Source of the DNA: Sodiomyces alkalinus F11
Lineage: Eukaryota > Ascomycota > Sordariomycetes > Glomerellales > Plectosphaerellaceae
Length of the DNA stretch: 64,000 bases
Assembly: GCF_003711515.1 (NCBI RefSeq)
Contig: NW_021167085.1
Coordinates: 745,649-809,648 of the forward strand
Direction of reading: 5' to 3'
In this document: positions 1-11,425 of the stretch, in pieces
How the letters are laid out: each line of letters opens with the position of its first letter
Position numbering within the stretch: position 1 is the first letter of the stretch
Notes under the pieces: generated by a model
Databases searched by the model: none
What the model was told of the DNA's origin: nothing
What the model saw: the letters and a program-made list of their open reading frames with translations, nothing else
Made by a program: the position numbers and the translations under genes

Positions 1-562
1 ATTATAAAGAAGGCGGCCGACACAAGGAAGATCTGGAGAATCCCGATGACTGGGTCCTGTGTGAAGTCGATGAACTGGGCGACGTACTCGACACGGAACT
101 AGCCCAGGAGCTCGAAAACGGGAGGGTCCAGGACGTGGAGGGCAAGCTGGAAGCGTGTCACGACCTAACCCGGGAGATGTCGCGGCTCCGGTCGAAGCAG
201 GAGGATCTCAAGAAGCTCATCACGGTTCGGCTAGACCCAGAGCAGGCCGAAGTCAGCCGGTCGCTGCCCCTTAGCGCGGAGCAAGCGACGCAGCAGAACG
301 AGCTCCGGCGCGAGTACGGCAAATTCATGCGGCAGCTGGCGGAGGCCGAGGAGACGCTGACGCTGCTCAAGACCAAGCTGGCGCCGATGACGGCGACGTC
401 GGGCAAGAGCACGGCGAACGTGCCGACGGTCGACGCGGTGATGCGGACCATCCACAAGATGACCAGCATGGCGGAGAAGCGCTCGGGCGACATCGACGTG
501 CTGGAGAACCAGCTGCGCAAGCTCCGCTTCTCGTCGGCCGACCGCCGTGAAGGCTCGCCTCT

Positions 563-593
<31 letters not shown>

Positions 594-896
594 CCGCAGC
601 GCAACAGCCACAACAACCGTTCGGTCGTCTTCTCCCCCGACTCGGCGGCTGGGGGGTCGCCTCGCGCGTCGACAACGCACAACCCGCCCAACTCGCTCAT
701 GTCTTCGGTCGCTTCGGCCGGCGGCGGCGGCGGCGGTGGGGCGACGCCGAGGAAGAAGCTGAGCGGGTTCAGCCGCGCGGAGAAGGTAGAACTGATGGAG
801 AAGAAGGCGAAGCGCCGGGCCGTGCTGGATAAGCTCAAAGCGAACATCAAGAAAAATGGGGTGCAGCCCTGGCCGATGCCCGAGGATACTGAGTAA
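1..896 (+). CDS. NUP159: Nucleoporin NUP159-like protein, C-terminal part (5' truncated by window edge)
   Basis: The frame is open from base 3 to the TAA at 894-896, giving 297 visible residues; the true start lies upstream. The visible part is charged and helical, with coiled-coil character over roughly the first 175 residues. It has the motif VPTVDAVMRTIHKMTSMAEK followed by a GDIDVLENQLRKL stretch, which I recognise from the C-terminus of filamentous-fungal Nup159 (Nup214 family). A low-complexity linker follows, with a poly-Thr run from a CGA/ACG triplet repeat near 570-592 and a poly-Gly run near 720-738, then a basic tail ending in PWPMPEDTE. In the family this C-terminal coiled coil anchors the protein to the Nup82-Nsp1 complex on the cytoplasmic face of the nuclear pore, where the N-terminal propeller binds the mRNA-export helicase Dbp5. 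The propeller and FG repeats are not in the window, so the assignment rests on the tail alone. Confidence 0.75.
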
Positions 897-1032
897 GGGT
901 TGGTACAGGAGGGGAGAAAAGCAGGCCTCCTATTGAACTGGCTGAGGCTTGGTTGGATCTGCCATGGGTGGAATGTATGACTAGGGGGGATCACCGGGAT
1001 GCTTCGTGGCGATGATGGGCAGCAGGGCGGGG

Positions 1033-1060
1033 ACCAGAACCAGAACCAGAACCAGAACCA
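1033..1060. repeat. Hexanucleotide tandem repeat (ACCAGA, about 4.7 copies)
   Basis: Perfect ACCAGA units start at 1033, 1039, 1045 and 1051, followed by a partial unit. The repeat lies about 140 nt downstream of the NUP159-like stop codon, probably in its 3' untranslated or flanking region. No function is implied. Confidence 0.9.
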
Positions 1061-2500
1061 GGGAGCCTGGAGTCTGGGCCACTGGGGTACGCGTTGTATT
1101 TTATTGTGTGGATGTTCTGTATTAGGATGTAGTAGGCTTCTTTACGCCGTACAGTCGTAATTTTTCATTCTGAGCATCGATCGAGTAAAAAACCTTTCGA
1201 GGCTCCTTTAGAGTGTGGTCGTGTCTCGGTAGGTAAGGTTGTAATGTGATGATCCTACGATGGCCGCTCTCTCAACCACTGCGGCTGCGGGAGGAGGCTC
1301 TCTTGTCTTCTAGAATGCGAGATGTTTCTGGTTTCTTTGGGATTTTTTGGGGCACAAAAGGAAATTTGCTCCCTAGTAAAAATAGACATAGTACTGTCTT
1401 TATGGCACAATGCTGAGCCAATACTTGTCTCTGTCTCTACCACTGCGGTGACTATGGGACTTTCAGCTACTAAATAGGGTGTTTAGAACTGTAGTGATTA
1501 ACTTGACCTTACTGTCATTCAGTTTGAAGCGATCACGATATACGGATAAAACCTCCTTGTTAACTAACCCTTTAAGAGTCTCTCACAACTGTTCTCTTTA
1601 GATTTGAAACTTTCCGTTTGGTTTGGAAACGGCCCATCATACATTTTTAAGTGCCTATTTCTGTATACTCTTCACACTTTCACTATTATTTTCTGTTAAA
1701 GTAGCGCCGTATCAAGACCCCTCGGGCCTCGGGCCTCGGACCAGCACCACCCTAAGTATGTATCACTTTGGACGAGCCACCGGGAAGGAGTGGTTAGCAC
1801 GAGTACGAGTGGGTATGACTAAGGTATGTATCAGTAAGGTAGGAACCTGATATATTTTAACCCCCTATATGATGTCACGGGAATACCTGCGATGGGAGGG
1901 CAGGCAGTTGGAGACAAGGGATTGCTGCCGCACGAAGAACCCCCGTTTCTTCTGCCTCTCTACCCCGCCAACATCCGAGGCTATTACGTCTTTTTACTCC
2001 GTGGAAGGGCCTCGTGTAATTTACCACGACAAGTTAGAGCCAGGGCAGGCTGGTGATACGTTTGGTTTTTGACGTCATGTCCTATATTTACAGGCTGCAA
2101 AAAAGGCCAAGCCACTGTTGTGAGAAAGAAAACAAGTCTTGGGATTCAAGTTGGTTTCCTTCCAAGTTGTAAGCCGGTAGCTGGTAAGAGAACCGGGATG
2201 TTAAGACAAATAACACTAAGAACACTGCAAAAAGCGTGCCATGTCGTCCGATTCAACTCGACGTCTTTTGAGCCTCAAAACGATTCTCTGCCGATCAATC
2301 AATGATCGCCACGATATCCTCAGGGAGATCTGATATGGACAGACGCCAAGCTTCTTCAAGGACACTTCTTGCTTTTGGTTGTTATTCCTTGGTTTGATTT
2401 GATTCGCGGGACCTTTTTTGGTTATTTCCCCCCCCCCTTCTCCTTTTAAGTTTTAAGCTCGCTATTTATTAGTCCCGGGTTTTTTTTTCTTCTTCTTTGT

Positions 2501-2877
2501 TTATTTGCCCAATGTATTAAACTTGCAAGACAAAGCAAAGTATTAAACTGTGTATTAGTCAAACTCCTTACCTTGTCTCTCGAGTTCTTCCAGTACACTG
2601 ACAATGGCGTTAGATCTCCACCCACCACGTACACTGATGACATGGTAGTACCTTGATGTGTCTGACGCTGGCCCTGACAGGGATATAGCCTCGATACAGC
2701 CTGAAAGACAAAAGGGACCCGCTGGCGGATGTGAAGGTGAGAGGATGGTAAGGTTCTGTATGGACTCACAGTGGTCGGCTTTGAAGCAGCCGACGCTAGG
2801 CTCGCAGACACATAGGATTGGGAGGAGGAGATATGTGATGGGCACTGGCGCAGTTGCATATGTCCAAGGGCTGTCAT
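2501..2877 (-). CDS. Weak candidate: small spliced gene, 85 codons, unknown function
   Basis: Two consensus-like introns can be read on the minus strand. The first, 2769..2701 (69 nt), runs from GTGAGT to TTTCAG. The second, 2571..2522 (50 nt), runs from GTAAGG through a TGACTAAT branch-like site to TTGCAAG. The exon between them is 129 nt, exactly 43 codons, and both introns fall in phase 0. An ATG at 2877 would give an 85-residue product (exons 2877..2770, 2700..2572, 2521..2501) ending at TAA 2503-2501. No domain or signal peptide is visible. The unspliced frame is also open across both introns, which weakens the case. It may equally be a non-coding transcript or chance. Confidence 0.18.
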
Positions 2878-5800
2878 GCAGGGATGCAAGAGAGGGCAGG
2901 GGCGGAAGAAATACGAGACTGGAAGAGACACTACGGCTGTAGCGTCGACACTTGACACACCGCTCTTGTGTTTGATTACATTTTGCAAACACGACCTCTG
3001 TACCGTGGAGGATGGGCCAGGTCAATGAGATAGTATTTTGAGCCATATCAGGATTGAGATGGCGCAAAGGGAAATAAATAAATAAAAATGGGATACGATC
3101 TTGCTCTCTTGTAGATGGGATACTCGGGCTCTTGCTTTTTTTCTTTTCTTTTTTTCTCTTCTTCTTTGACACATGTGGTGGATATACATACCTAGGGGGG
3201 GAGGACAGTCTTAGAGCTTCATATTCACAGAAACATCTCAGTCCCGGCTCTGGCCAGCGCAAAATTCTCTGTTCGAGCTCTGACCTATGTACAACGTACA
3301 AACCACCCCTTAGGTGTGAAAAGGGACAACAAGAAACTGGGAGTCATGGCCCACGACTCGTGGGGCGAACGAAACTCAACTTAGGTACTCAAGTTAACCT
3401 ATGGCATGTACAGCTCCCTATCGTTAGAGGGAATACAACAGCGGAGTCTTATTCCCCCGAGGGTTTGAAACTCACAAAGTCGTTCAAACCCCCTTGCGGA
3501 GGAGCCTGTAATCACTGCTGGTGTCCAGGAGAGTCACTTCCTGGGTTCCTCGACAATGTATGACAATCAATGTCTCCGGTACATTTACTTGCCCGTCCGT
3601 CTGTTTAGACATTGACTAGCGACACCGCCCCACCTTCACTATACCGACTCCCCTCCAACCCCCCAACCTTATCCGCTCGTTGCACACTATGCTTCCCCGC
3701 ACGCCCCCCTTTCTCCCACCCGCCTTTGACAGCACAGGTACCGAGTACTTTGTCCTACATGTACCAAGCGCGGCCCAATGATGTTTATTATTAGTCCTAA
3801 TAAATCAGACTTTCTTTGAGCACCATACACAATGACGTAAGGTGACGTCATTGTTGTTTGCTGACGACTCGTGGAATGCCTGGTTGAGTCTGCGCAGATA
3901 CTGTACCCATACTTAGCCAGGTAAAGTACTTCGTAGTTCAATCATTCACAGCGTACGGATACTTGCCATAGCAAGGTATTCGTACTCCATGGTTGCTACC
4001 CTCTCGGGCTTATTCTCCCACGCAGACGAGACTTCTCCCTGCACGGGCCTCAATTCTCTTCGCTGTACACGTGTAGAGGCAATTGACTGCGGAATTGTTG
4101 TAAGAAATACTTTGTGGAGAATATACATAGTGTATGTCGGTAACTGGGAACCGTCTAACATTGTCCACTTTATCATACGCGTCCTTCGCTTCTTCCTCCT
4201 TGGCAAATACTCCAGATCGTCAGATCGAACTGGGATCGAATCTGCGAATCCGGGGCGGGAGATGTACCTCTACTTTCCTACTTTGTCGCACCGTGTGGTA
4301 ATCGTTCAATGTGGCAAAAATGGTTTCTACGAATTGAATGGACAGAATCCAGCCACTCCGCCGCTAAACTCCGCACCAATGTCGGGCGAAACCAACTGGA
4401 CCCTGAAGATCCCATCTCTCAACTCGAGTCCACGGGGTCAAAAATCAAAAACGGTCGGACTACCGAGAGGAAACCTGACTAGCTACGTGTACTTTCCTTG
4501 ATGGTGTCTGCGTGGTATGCTACGTGTAAATCGCCAGGTTCTCGTCACGGGTTAGGTTCCGCGCCTGCTCTGCCGGCAAACCCCTCTTCCCCGAGCCCGC
4601 CGTAAAGCCGGCAGGGGTAGCAGTGTTACTATGTCCTAACTTCCAAGTTCCGGCTTACCCTTGACATGTCAGCCACCACGTGCCCCGAGTACAGTAGTCC
4701 TCTTCTCCGCCTGTACTTAGTGTGTCATGGAGAGCGTGAGCCACATTGGTGCCGGTGGGTGAAATAGTCCGAAGGGACGTCCATGCCATGTTTTCCCTAG
4801 GTACCTACCTAGGTACCTTACCTTACCTTGTCCATCGTTCCAGAGGTACCGAATACATGGTTGTCTTTCTCCATACCATAAGGTGGTAAGTGCTGGCTCG
4901 TCCGCGACTCCGCGGTATGCTCGTGTCGCCTAGCCATTCCGTTATGGCGTATTAAGCGGGGCTTTAGTTCCCCTAGGTATGCCAAATCAGTGCCGGCACC
5001 GGTCTGTCCCCTTTCCTCCGTCCGTTCCTCCCTCGCTCTTTGCCGGCCGGTTTCCAGAAGTTCCATCTAGCCCGCCCAATAAGAAGCTATAAGCCAAAAG
5101 CTTGAATGAGCTTGACTTCGGATAGAAGGCGGGGCTCTCGTCCCCACCCCACCTGGACTTGACTGCCTTTTCCTTTCCGCTTGCCTTGCCCGCGTGTGGC
5201 AACGATCACCGTCCTGGCAGGGCCAGTTGGGGACCACCTGTCACAACACCCACCCCCTTTTGGGCTTCCCTTTTGGGATTCCCATGGAGTCCTCTGTATT
5301 CGAAGTACATTACGCATACCCCTTTCATCGGTAGGTGCGTCCTTATTGGTACCCCCGCTCGAAAATCCTTTTTTTTTTTGCTACTCAATTTGAAACACGT
5401 GTGCCCACTTTTAAGCTTACGCAGCTCGCAGATGCCCCAGCTACAGGTTCTACCATGTACAAAGTACAAAGTAATCAATTACCTAGGTAGGTAGGTACGG
5501 AGAAACCTCACCATATCCCTAACCTCCCCCGGAGCCTTGCGGTGACCGCAGTGGTCCGAGTAGCCTAAGACGACCGGTATACTTCTCCGTCTAATATGTT
5601 GCTTTCGTCGACTGACAACAAGGCACAGCGTGGATGAGGCGTCTCATCTACTCGGCGAACGAAGCTCCTCACATCTCGCCGGAGTTGCGACAACCTTCTC
5701 ACTCTATCTCTCCGCATCGACGTGAGCACACCCACTCCACTCATGGTATTGCCAGCTTGTATGTATGCGTACCTCGTATGCGTGTGTGTATGGTTCATAT

Positions 5801-8750
5801 AGAGTACACGGCTCAGCGGGATACTAACTAATTACTGTGATACCGTAGTGTACATACAGTAGCCAACCATGGTTGACCAGAAGACATTGGTCGGGCCTTC
5901 AGCCAATTCAGCGGCTCCTCAACCCATCTGTGCCTCATCTCAACCTCAGTTCTCACTCTGCTGGAGAGTACTGTAGCTCATAATTACCCGGGCTTTCTTT
6001 CTCAAATTATAACCACCCCGGCACTTAAAAATGTGTCCAATTTTCCAGTCATAGGCGCTATGTTCGACGCAAGGGCAGATATGCCGGCGCGCGCCGCCGA
6101 CGACTACACACTCCCGGGGTGCTTAGGCGACCTTGCTTAAGACAAAAAGACCCCTCCGACGGATGGTGACTGTGCATGAGGCACCAAATGGGCTTTCTGC
6201 CCCTGACTCAGTCTTGTCCACAAGGCTGATATGTCAGTCTACGAAGGATTCCGCTTTATCAGTGCAATATCAGCTCAACCGACGCTGGACTCCCCCTTGA
6301 TGAGTTGCCGGGAGTCCAACCCTTTCTCAGTCCGGGTTATTCGGAGGGCTATCTAGAAAAGACCTCCGCAAGGCTTTGTGGTTCAGGAGGCCACGCGGCG
6401 TCCAGAGGACGCCCGGTATGTATTGGCCAGTTACCCGGGCGCCATAATGTCGATCACCACCCCCTGAAGGAGCGGAAACAGCCCATGTGCCGGACTCGCT
6501 GATCTCTCCGCGTCATCAGTCTCAGCTCCTTCTTCCTCCCCTCTTCGTCTCTCCATCGTCGTCGGATCGCCGTGGACAGATCAGATGACAATAATAGGAA
6601 ACTAACCACGGAGACGGAGGCAAGAAACAGTCTGGTGGCTGCATGGCAGATCCCCCTCTCAAGGAGAACCGAGGGGGGGGGGAGGGGGGGAGGGGGAGAA
6701 TCATTACTCTTCTCTGCCATCTCCATCCACTGCCTCGGGCAGGAGTTAAGCATATTTCCAAAAGTAGTTCCCCTTTCATCGCCGATCGTCGCTCGTTAGC
6801 CGGCCCTCCCATCCCTCCATTCCCCCTATCCCAACCCCCTATCGCCTTACTCTTCCACTTCTGACTCCACCAATTGCCTGGCTCTGGTTACAAAACACGT
6901 TTATCCCTGCCAGGCCCTTTAACCACGAGCAAATAAGCTTCCTGATACCATCCCGTCTCGACACTAACGTCAGGTCAGGGATCATGTTACCCTTCGTCCC
7001 ATGGACCCTAGAAGCAGCGGATGTACGCGTAGTGCTTGCTACCTGGTCTGATAGTCCATGAATTGGAACAACAACGGGGAAGGCAGCTAGAAAAGGAGAC
7101 AGGCGGCGGCGGTTCAGAGTTCCCCAGTCAAGGACGGGCAGGAGAGCAAAAAAGAAATGGGGGGAACAAAGAGAAAAAGAAAGGGCAGAGATCGCCCGAG
7201 GGGCCCGGCCCATGGGGCCATGCGATGCGATGCATGAACGGCACTCGAAGGATCGTCAATCAACACTTTGCTCGCTCTGGGGAGGGATGCTCCGTAGGAA
7301 AAGGGGATTCATAGTTGTCATCTCCATCGCCCCGACATCCCGTGTCTTTATTGTAATGCCGAATCCGTCCATTGTATCTGACAACTTAGCCGCTTCTCAC
7401 GCCGGCTGACCTGTCGGTCGACAGCATTGGGTAGCATAAACAAAGACATCTTGCAGTACCTACCAGGCCAGTACTTTAGGCAAAACATCGGGAAAAGATG
7501 ATAGTACGGAGTCGTTAGGACCTTTCATGATGCGTCGGGTGCTTCTGCATGTCGATATAGCCATATGCCGTCAAAACATTCCGTGGCATGAACCGCCTCG
7601 ACCGCCTCTCTCTCCCGGCCCTGACCTGTCTTAATCTGTGAGCTGATCGCTAGGAAATCAAAGAACCAGCCAAAATCGGGTGACCCCTGGAGCTAGGAAG
7701 CCGTACTCCACCCCTTTCCATCTCTCCCCTGCTCCCTACTCATGACCTCCTTCCACATTCTTTTCACAGATGGTCAGCCAGCTTGTGCGTGCCGAGTCCG
7801 TCATAGTGTGAAGAAATAAACTGGTTTGTTGGTACAAGGCCTCGGGCTAGCCGTCTTCCAGCGAGCGAGGGCGGACACTAAGAATATGAACAATAGTCAC
7901 AACAATATCCCCACCGCCCGTGTCTGGCTATGATTTTTTCTATGATCACAAACAATGTAGCCGCGGGAGTATGTGCGGAAATGACAGGATGGGTTCTCAG
8001 AACACGCAGCCATAAAAAGTTAAATGCATCAGCCGTGTCCCACTCTCGCAGTGTTCGCCGCGGATGCTAGGCTCCTGCAAGAACCTGCGTGCGTGGGCGC
8101 GTAAAGCCAAATCAGAAACGGGGGAAGTAGGCCTTGACCCCTAGAGACAGGGGTCACAGAGCCATTTGCCGTATAATGTTCCGTAACGCCGTGATGAGGG
8201 TATCACCGGATCCTCCCTAGTCCAACTGGTAATCGTTCCAGTTCCCTTTTACCCCTCTTAGTCCAACACGCCAATGAATGGAGTCGAAGTGTCGATATCA
8301 GACACCTATAGAGAGCTCCTCATGAAGCCGCTTCATGGGACCGACTGCCGTGGTTGTGAACATCCTGAAACGCTGATCGAAACGAGTCGCAGTGTGGGTG
8401 TCATCCCTAATTGGCCCATTTATAAGGACAGCTCCGGATGCCACCATGGGTGCCGATGTGGTGTCCCAAATATTCCGTCGAAACCTGAGACCGAGAGAAA
8501 TCGTCGCGCAAAAATAAACCCCTTCCATCCCAGTAGACCCAGTTGTGACCGATTATTGGACTTCTTTTCTTCGCTCCCAATAATGACGGAAAAGACTGTA
8601 ATGAAACGTATCGTGAACAGCAGGGTCGTCTATCATATAAGCCTGTATGTAGGGTGGTCCCGTGACGGGGAATGGTCGTGACGGAAGTTATTTCGAACCC
8701 CGAAGGAAATAGGAGGATTTCTCATGCGAAACGATCATTGCCGCAAAAAG

Positions 8751-8766
8751 CGGCGGCGGCGGCGGC
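8751..8766. repeat. CGG trinucleotide repeat
   Basis: About 5.3 copies of CGG lie about 85 nt past the flbC stop codon, presumably in the flbC 3' untranslated region. Confidence 0.85.
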
Positions 8767-8851
8767 TTATGGTGGATCATGTGTAACTTGGGCATAGGCT
8801 CCGAAGATGCCAAGGTAAGAAATTCACAAGGGAAATGCATGTTCCGGATCA

Positions 8852-10164
8852 TCATTCAGAATGATGGTCCTCGGAACCTGCCTCTGATCTCGCATCCCCT
8901 TTATGTACCTTTTTGTGGCGGCGGAGGTTGGAAACGACCGAGAAGTGTCGGCCACAGCCCTCAACCTCGCAGGCAAACGCTGGTTCTCGATGGTTAGCCG
9001 GAGCAGTTACTTTTTCTTTTTAGCGGGATAGTTTCTTACGCTTCTCGCCAGTGTGGCTGTACATGTGCGTCTGGAGAGATGACGGGCGGGTGAATCGTTT
9101 ATCGCAGACTTTGCACTTGTGCTTCTTCTGTGTGCTAGATGATATCTTGGAGCTGAACTGGCCCATCATTGACTGTGGAGCTGGAGGTGCCTGGTTGAGC
9201 AACCCGTGCGGCCGGGGCAGGGTACGAGAAGTGACGGACTCGATATCCGAAGTCGAATAGTCACTAACGGAATCTGCGCCGTAATAATTGGCGAAAGCGC
9301 CGCCGGAAGAAGAGACCGAAGAGCTGGTAGAGTGCGTAGCCGGGAATCCATACGAGTCACCAGAACCCCTCTCGTTCCGAGTCCCATAGATATTTCGGGG
9401 CGTCTCCTGGCTCATGGCTAGCATGCCGTGGCTCGCATCAATGGCGTCGGCGAAACTCCTCCTGTCGTCGTGCAGGGCCCTGCGATCAAAGTCAGTCAAC
9501 GGGTTCCTATGGGTCCGTCGCGGAACGGGCGAGTCCGCCAAGGACGTCGAACCGAGAAGCGGAGGGATACTGACGACTGAGAAAACCTCCTCGCGTGATC
9601 CTGTTCGGGGGGGAGGGCAAAAGCCGATCTCACAGGCGCGGGGGCGTAGCCCATGGACTCGTATGGGGCTGGGGAGGCCGTGTATGAGGCGTTGACGGGT
9701 GATGCGGAGGATGCGTAGCTGCTGGCGGCATCACTGTAGTGGGAAGCAGAGGTAGGGTGCATGCGGTCGATGCCGAGAACGTCTTGATAATATGTGAGCA
9801 AAAAGAAAAAAGGAAGGGTTTACCTTGCAAAACGAAGGGGGAGAAGGAAGTCAAAGCCTGTGGCTGACAGAAAAGGCTCACCTGTTGATGCGGCGGTTAC
9901 AGGAATCTGACCGTAGGAGCCCATGGAAGCGCTGCTGCTCGTGCTTGCGCGGGTGGCGTGTGACCTGTCGAGGCCCAAGCTGGGATGATGAAGGCTTTGA
10001 TTGCCATTGACATAGAGCGGGTGGCTGCTCGGCGCCGAGGACGTGGGACCCCAAGGATTGGAGAATTGGGGGCCGGCGGTGGACGAGGAAGTCGGGTAGG
10101 GAGGCATGTGGTCCAAGTTCAAGGGTCCAAATCGTTGATGTGTAGAGTCTAATGTCATGGTCAT
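8852..10164 (-). CDS. flbC: C2H2 zinc-finger conidiation regulator FlbC, four exons, 361 aa
   Basis: Exons on the minus strand are 10164..9882, 9782..9575, 9506..9040 and 8979..8852; phases agree and the sum is 362 codons. The product has two C-terminal C2H2 fingers: C295-C298-H311-H315 within KCKVCDKRFTRPSSLQTHMY, and C323-C328-H341-H345. The second finger appears only after removing the 60-nt intron 9039..8980 (GTAAGA donor, GGCTAAC branch, CCAG acceptor). The N-terminus, MTMTLDSTHQRFGPLNLDHM, the Ser/Pro/Tyr-rich middle and the APQSMMGQFSSK block before the fingers match FlbC. In Aspergillus, FlbC is a nuclear factor that activates the asexual-development genes brlA, abaA and vosA; that role is inferred here. 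Intron 2 (9574..9507, GTCAGT donor) and the AAG acceptor of intron 1 (9881..9783) are the least certain junctions. The second in-frame ATG (10158) is an alternative start. Confidence 0.88.
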
Positions 10165-10261
10165 GATCAATGGAGTATCTGCGCGGGCGGGACTCCTTCG
10201 AAGAAAGGCTGGCAAAGGTTGGCGAGTAGCTTCGCTGATCAGATGCGCGTTTCCGTCTTTG

Positions 10262-10293
10262 AAGGGAAAATAAAAGAAAAGAAAAGAAAAGAA
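10262..10293 (-). promoter_or_regulatory. Pyrimidine-rich tract upstream of the flbC start
   Basis: Read on the minus strand this is a nearly pure CTTTT repeat about 100 nt before the flbC ATG. CT-rich tracts close to the start codon are common in promoters and leaders of filamentous fungi. I infer that it belongs to the flbC core promoter or 5' leader; no TATA box is obvious beside it. Confidence 0.4.
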
Positions 10294-11385
10294 AAAGCCA
10301 AGTCGTAACACAAGACAGATCAGATGAGACTAGAAATCTTTCCCCCCTTTGGAAGAAAACGAGAGACTTCGATGTTGGGGGATCAGCGAGGTATATGTGC
10401 GTGTAGCGGACTGCCGACACACACATCCAACCCGCACGGCTTGCACCAGCGGGAACAGAGACCCAGTGGTTTGAAGGGCCCGGGGTGGTAGTCTGAAGCC
10501 TGTCGCACACTGGTCAGTGGGACGGGGGTGGTGGAGATGCCTTTCTGGTGCAGTCTGTTGCCCTTGGGGAGGATAATGTACAACGTACAATGTAGAGCTG
10601 TGACGACTCCCGACTCGGAGTGATCGACAGACCAAATGTCCCGTGGGAGACAGGCCCAAAAGCGACCAGGGTGAAGGGGTCGATTAAGTACGTGTACGTT
10701 GTAGGGAGATATAGGTCCACACAGCCTGGCTGGGACTGGGAACCGGGGTGGACGGGGACGTGGAGAGAGAGAGAGAGCGCAATAGCTAACACTTTCTCTC
10801 GAGGCTGTATTCGGCCCCCAAGGCTTCTTCCAAGTTTATGAACGAGAGATGACAGAAATGACAGAGATAGATGGCGATATGATGTATTATGAGAGTCGAG
10901 ATGCCGTCCCTGGATTTCTGTTGGGATTTCTTTTCCTTTTTTCTTTTTTCTTCTTTCTTTTTCTCTTATCTCTCTGATTCGATGCCGAATAGAAGTGAAT
11001 CCAGGGCTTCAACACGTGAGTATGGGTTCAACAACTTGATGCAGGATTAGTCGGAGAATTCGAGCAACTTTCGCCAAGATCATGTAGCTTCTTCGTCCCG
11101 AAGAGGGAATAAAGGCAACTTGATGTGCGAGTCACGCTGGGTACGTGCGTGCTGACTTCGGATATGGTAGGGCGGAGATTCTTTCCAATGATTTGAGAAG
11201 CGGAGGGATGATCACGGAGGAATATTATCAAGGCTGTCCTCGTCGAGGCTATAGAGGAGAGGAGATAACGCTTTTTAATTCCTTGTGGGTCGTGGAAAGT
11301 GACGGGCTGGAGCCGTCCCAGTGCGTAAAAAGACGACGAAGCTATGATGTCGGTCGGTCTTTCTGCAAAAAAACTACGAATACCT

Positions 11386-11425
11386 TCGTACCTAAGGTAC
11401 CTACCTAAGGTACCTTTACTCCGTA
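11386..11425. repeat. Cluster of palindromic GGTACC / CCTAAGG words
   Basis: Two copies of the palindrome-containing word CCTAAGGTACCT sit within 30 nt, flanked by TTCGTA and ACTCCGTA words. It is the clearest example in the window of the GTAC-centred short repeats that recur through the non-coding DNA. Confidence 0.7.

Larger units (their letters stand above)
897..8851. other. Gene desert 1: about 8 kb without a supported protein gene
   Basis: This stretch separates the NUP159-like gene from the 3' end of flbC. Every frame is broken into short pieces without recognisable domains; the longest (2555-3301 minus, 3989-4501 plus) have low-complexity or unbiased composition. It contains simple repeats, a purine-rich G tract near 6668-6702, CCTAGG/GGTACC-type palindromic words (for example 4796-4829 and 5481-5500) and one weak candidate spliced gene on the minus strand (2501-2877). 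I see no transposase or reverse-transcriptase fragment, no long direct or inverted repeat at its ends, and no tRNA with both A and B boxes. It could hold non-coding transcripts or long 3' UTRs, which the sequence alone cannot show. Confidence 0.6.

Noticed and set aside
158..994. A 278-codon minus-strand frame at the window start
   Set aside because: Complement of the NUP159-like tail; its Ser, Val and Pro runs derive from the triplet repeats of the sense gene.
2555..3301. A 248-codon minus-strand frame in desert 1
   Set aside because: Contains a Lys-rich low-complexity run from a T/C tract and no domain; the splice-like signals inside it argue against an unspliced protein.
3989..4501. A 170-codon plus-strand frame in desert 1
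   Set aside because: No domain, no coding-like composition and no sensible neighbouring exons.
4796..5500. Palindromic CCTAGG/GGTACC words as ends of a small transposon
   Set aside because: No longer terminal inverted repeat, target duplication or second similar copy with the same spacing could be seen.
6522..7213. Several overlapping frames around 6.5-7.2 kb as a possible gene
   Set aside because: All pass through a G-rich low-complexity tract, lack domains, and are of similar length on both strands.
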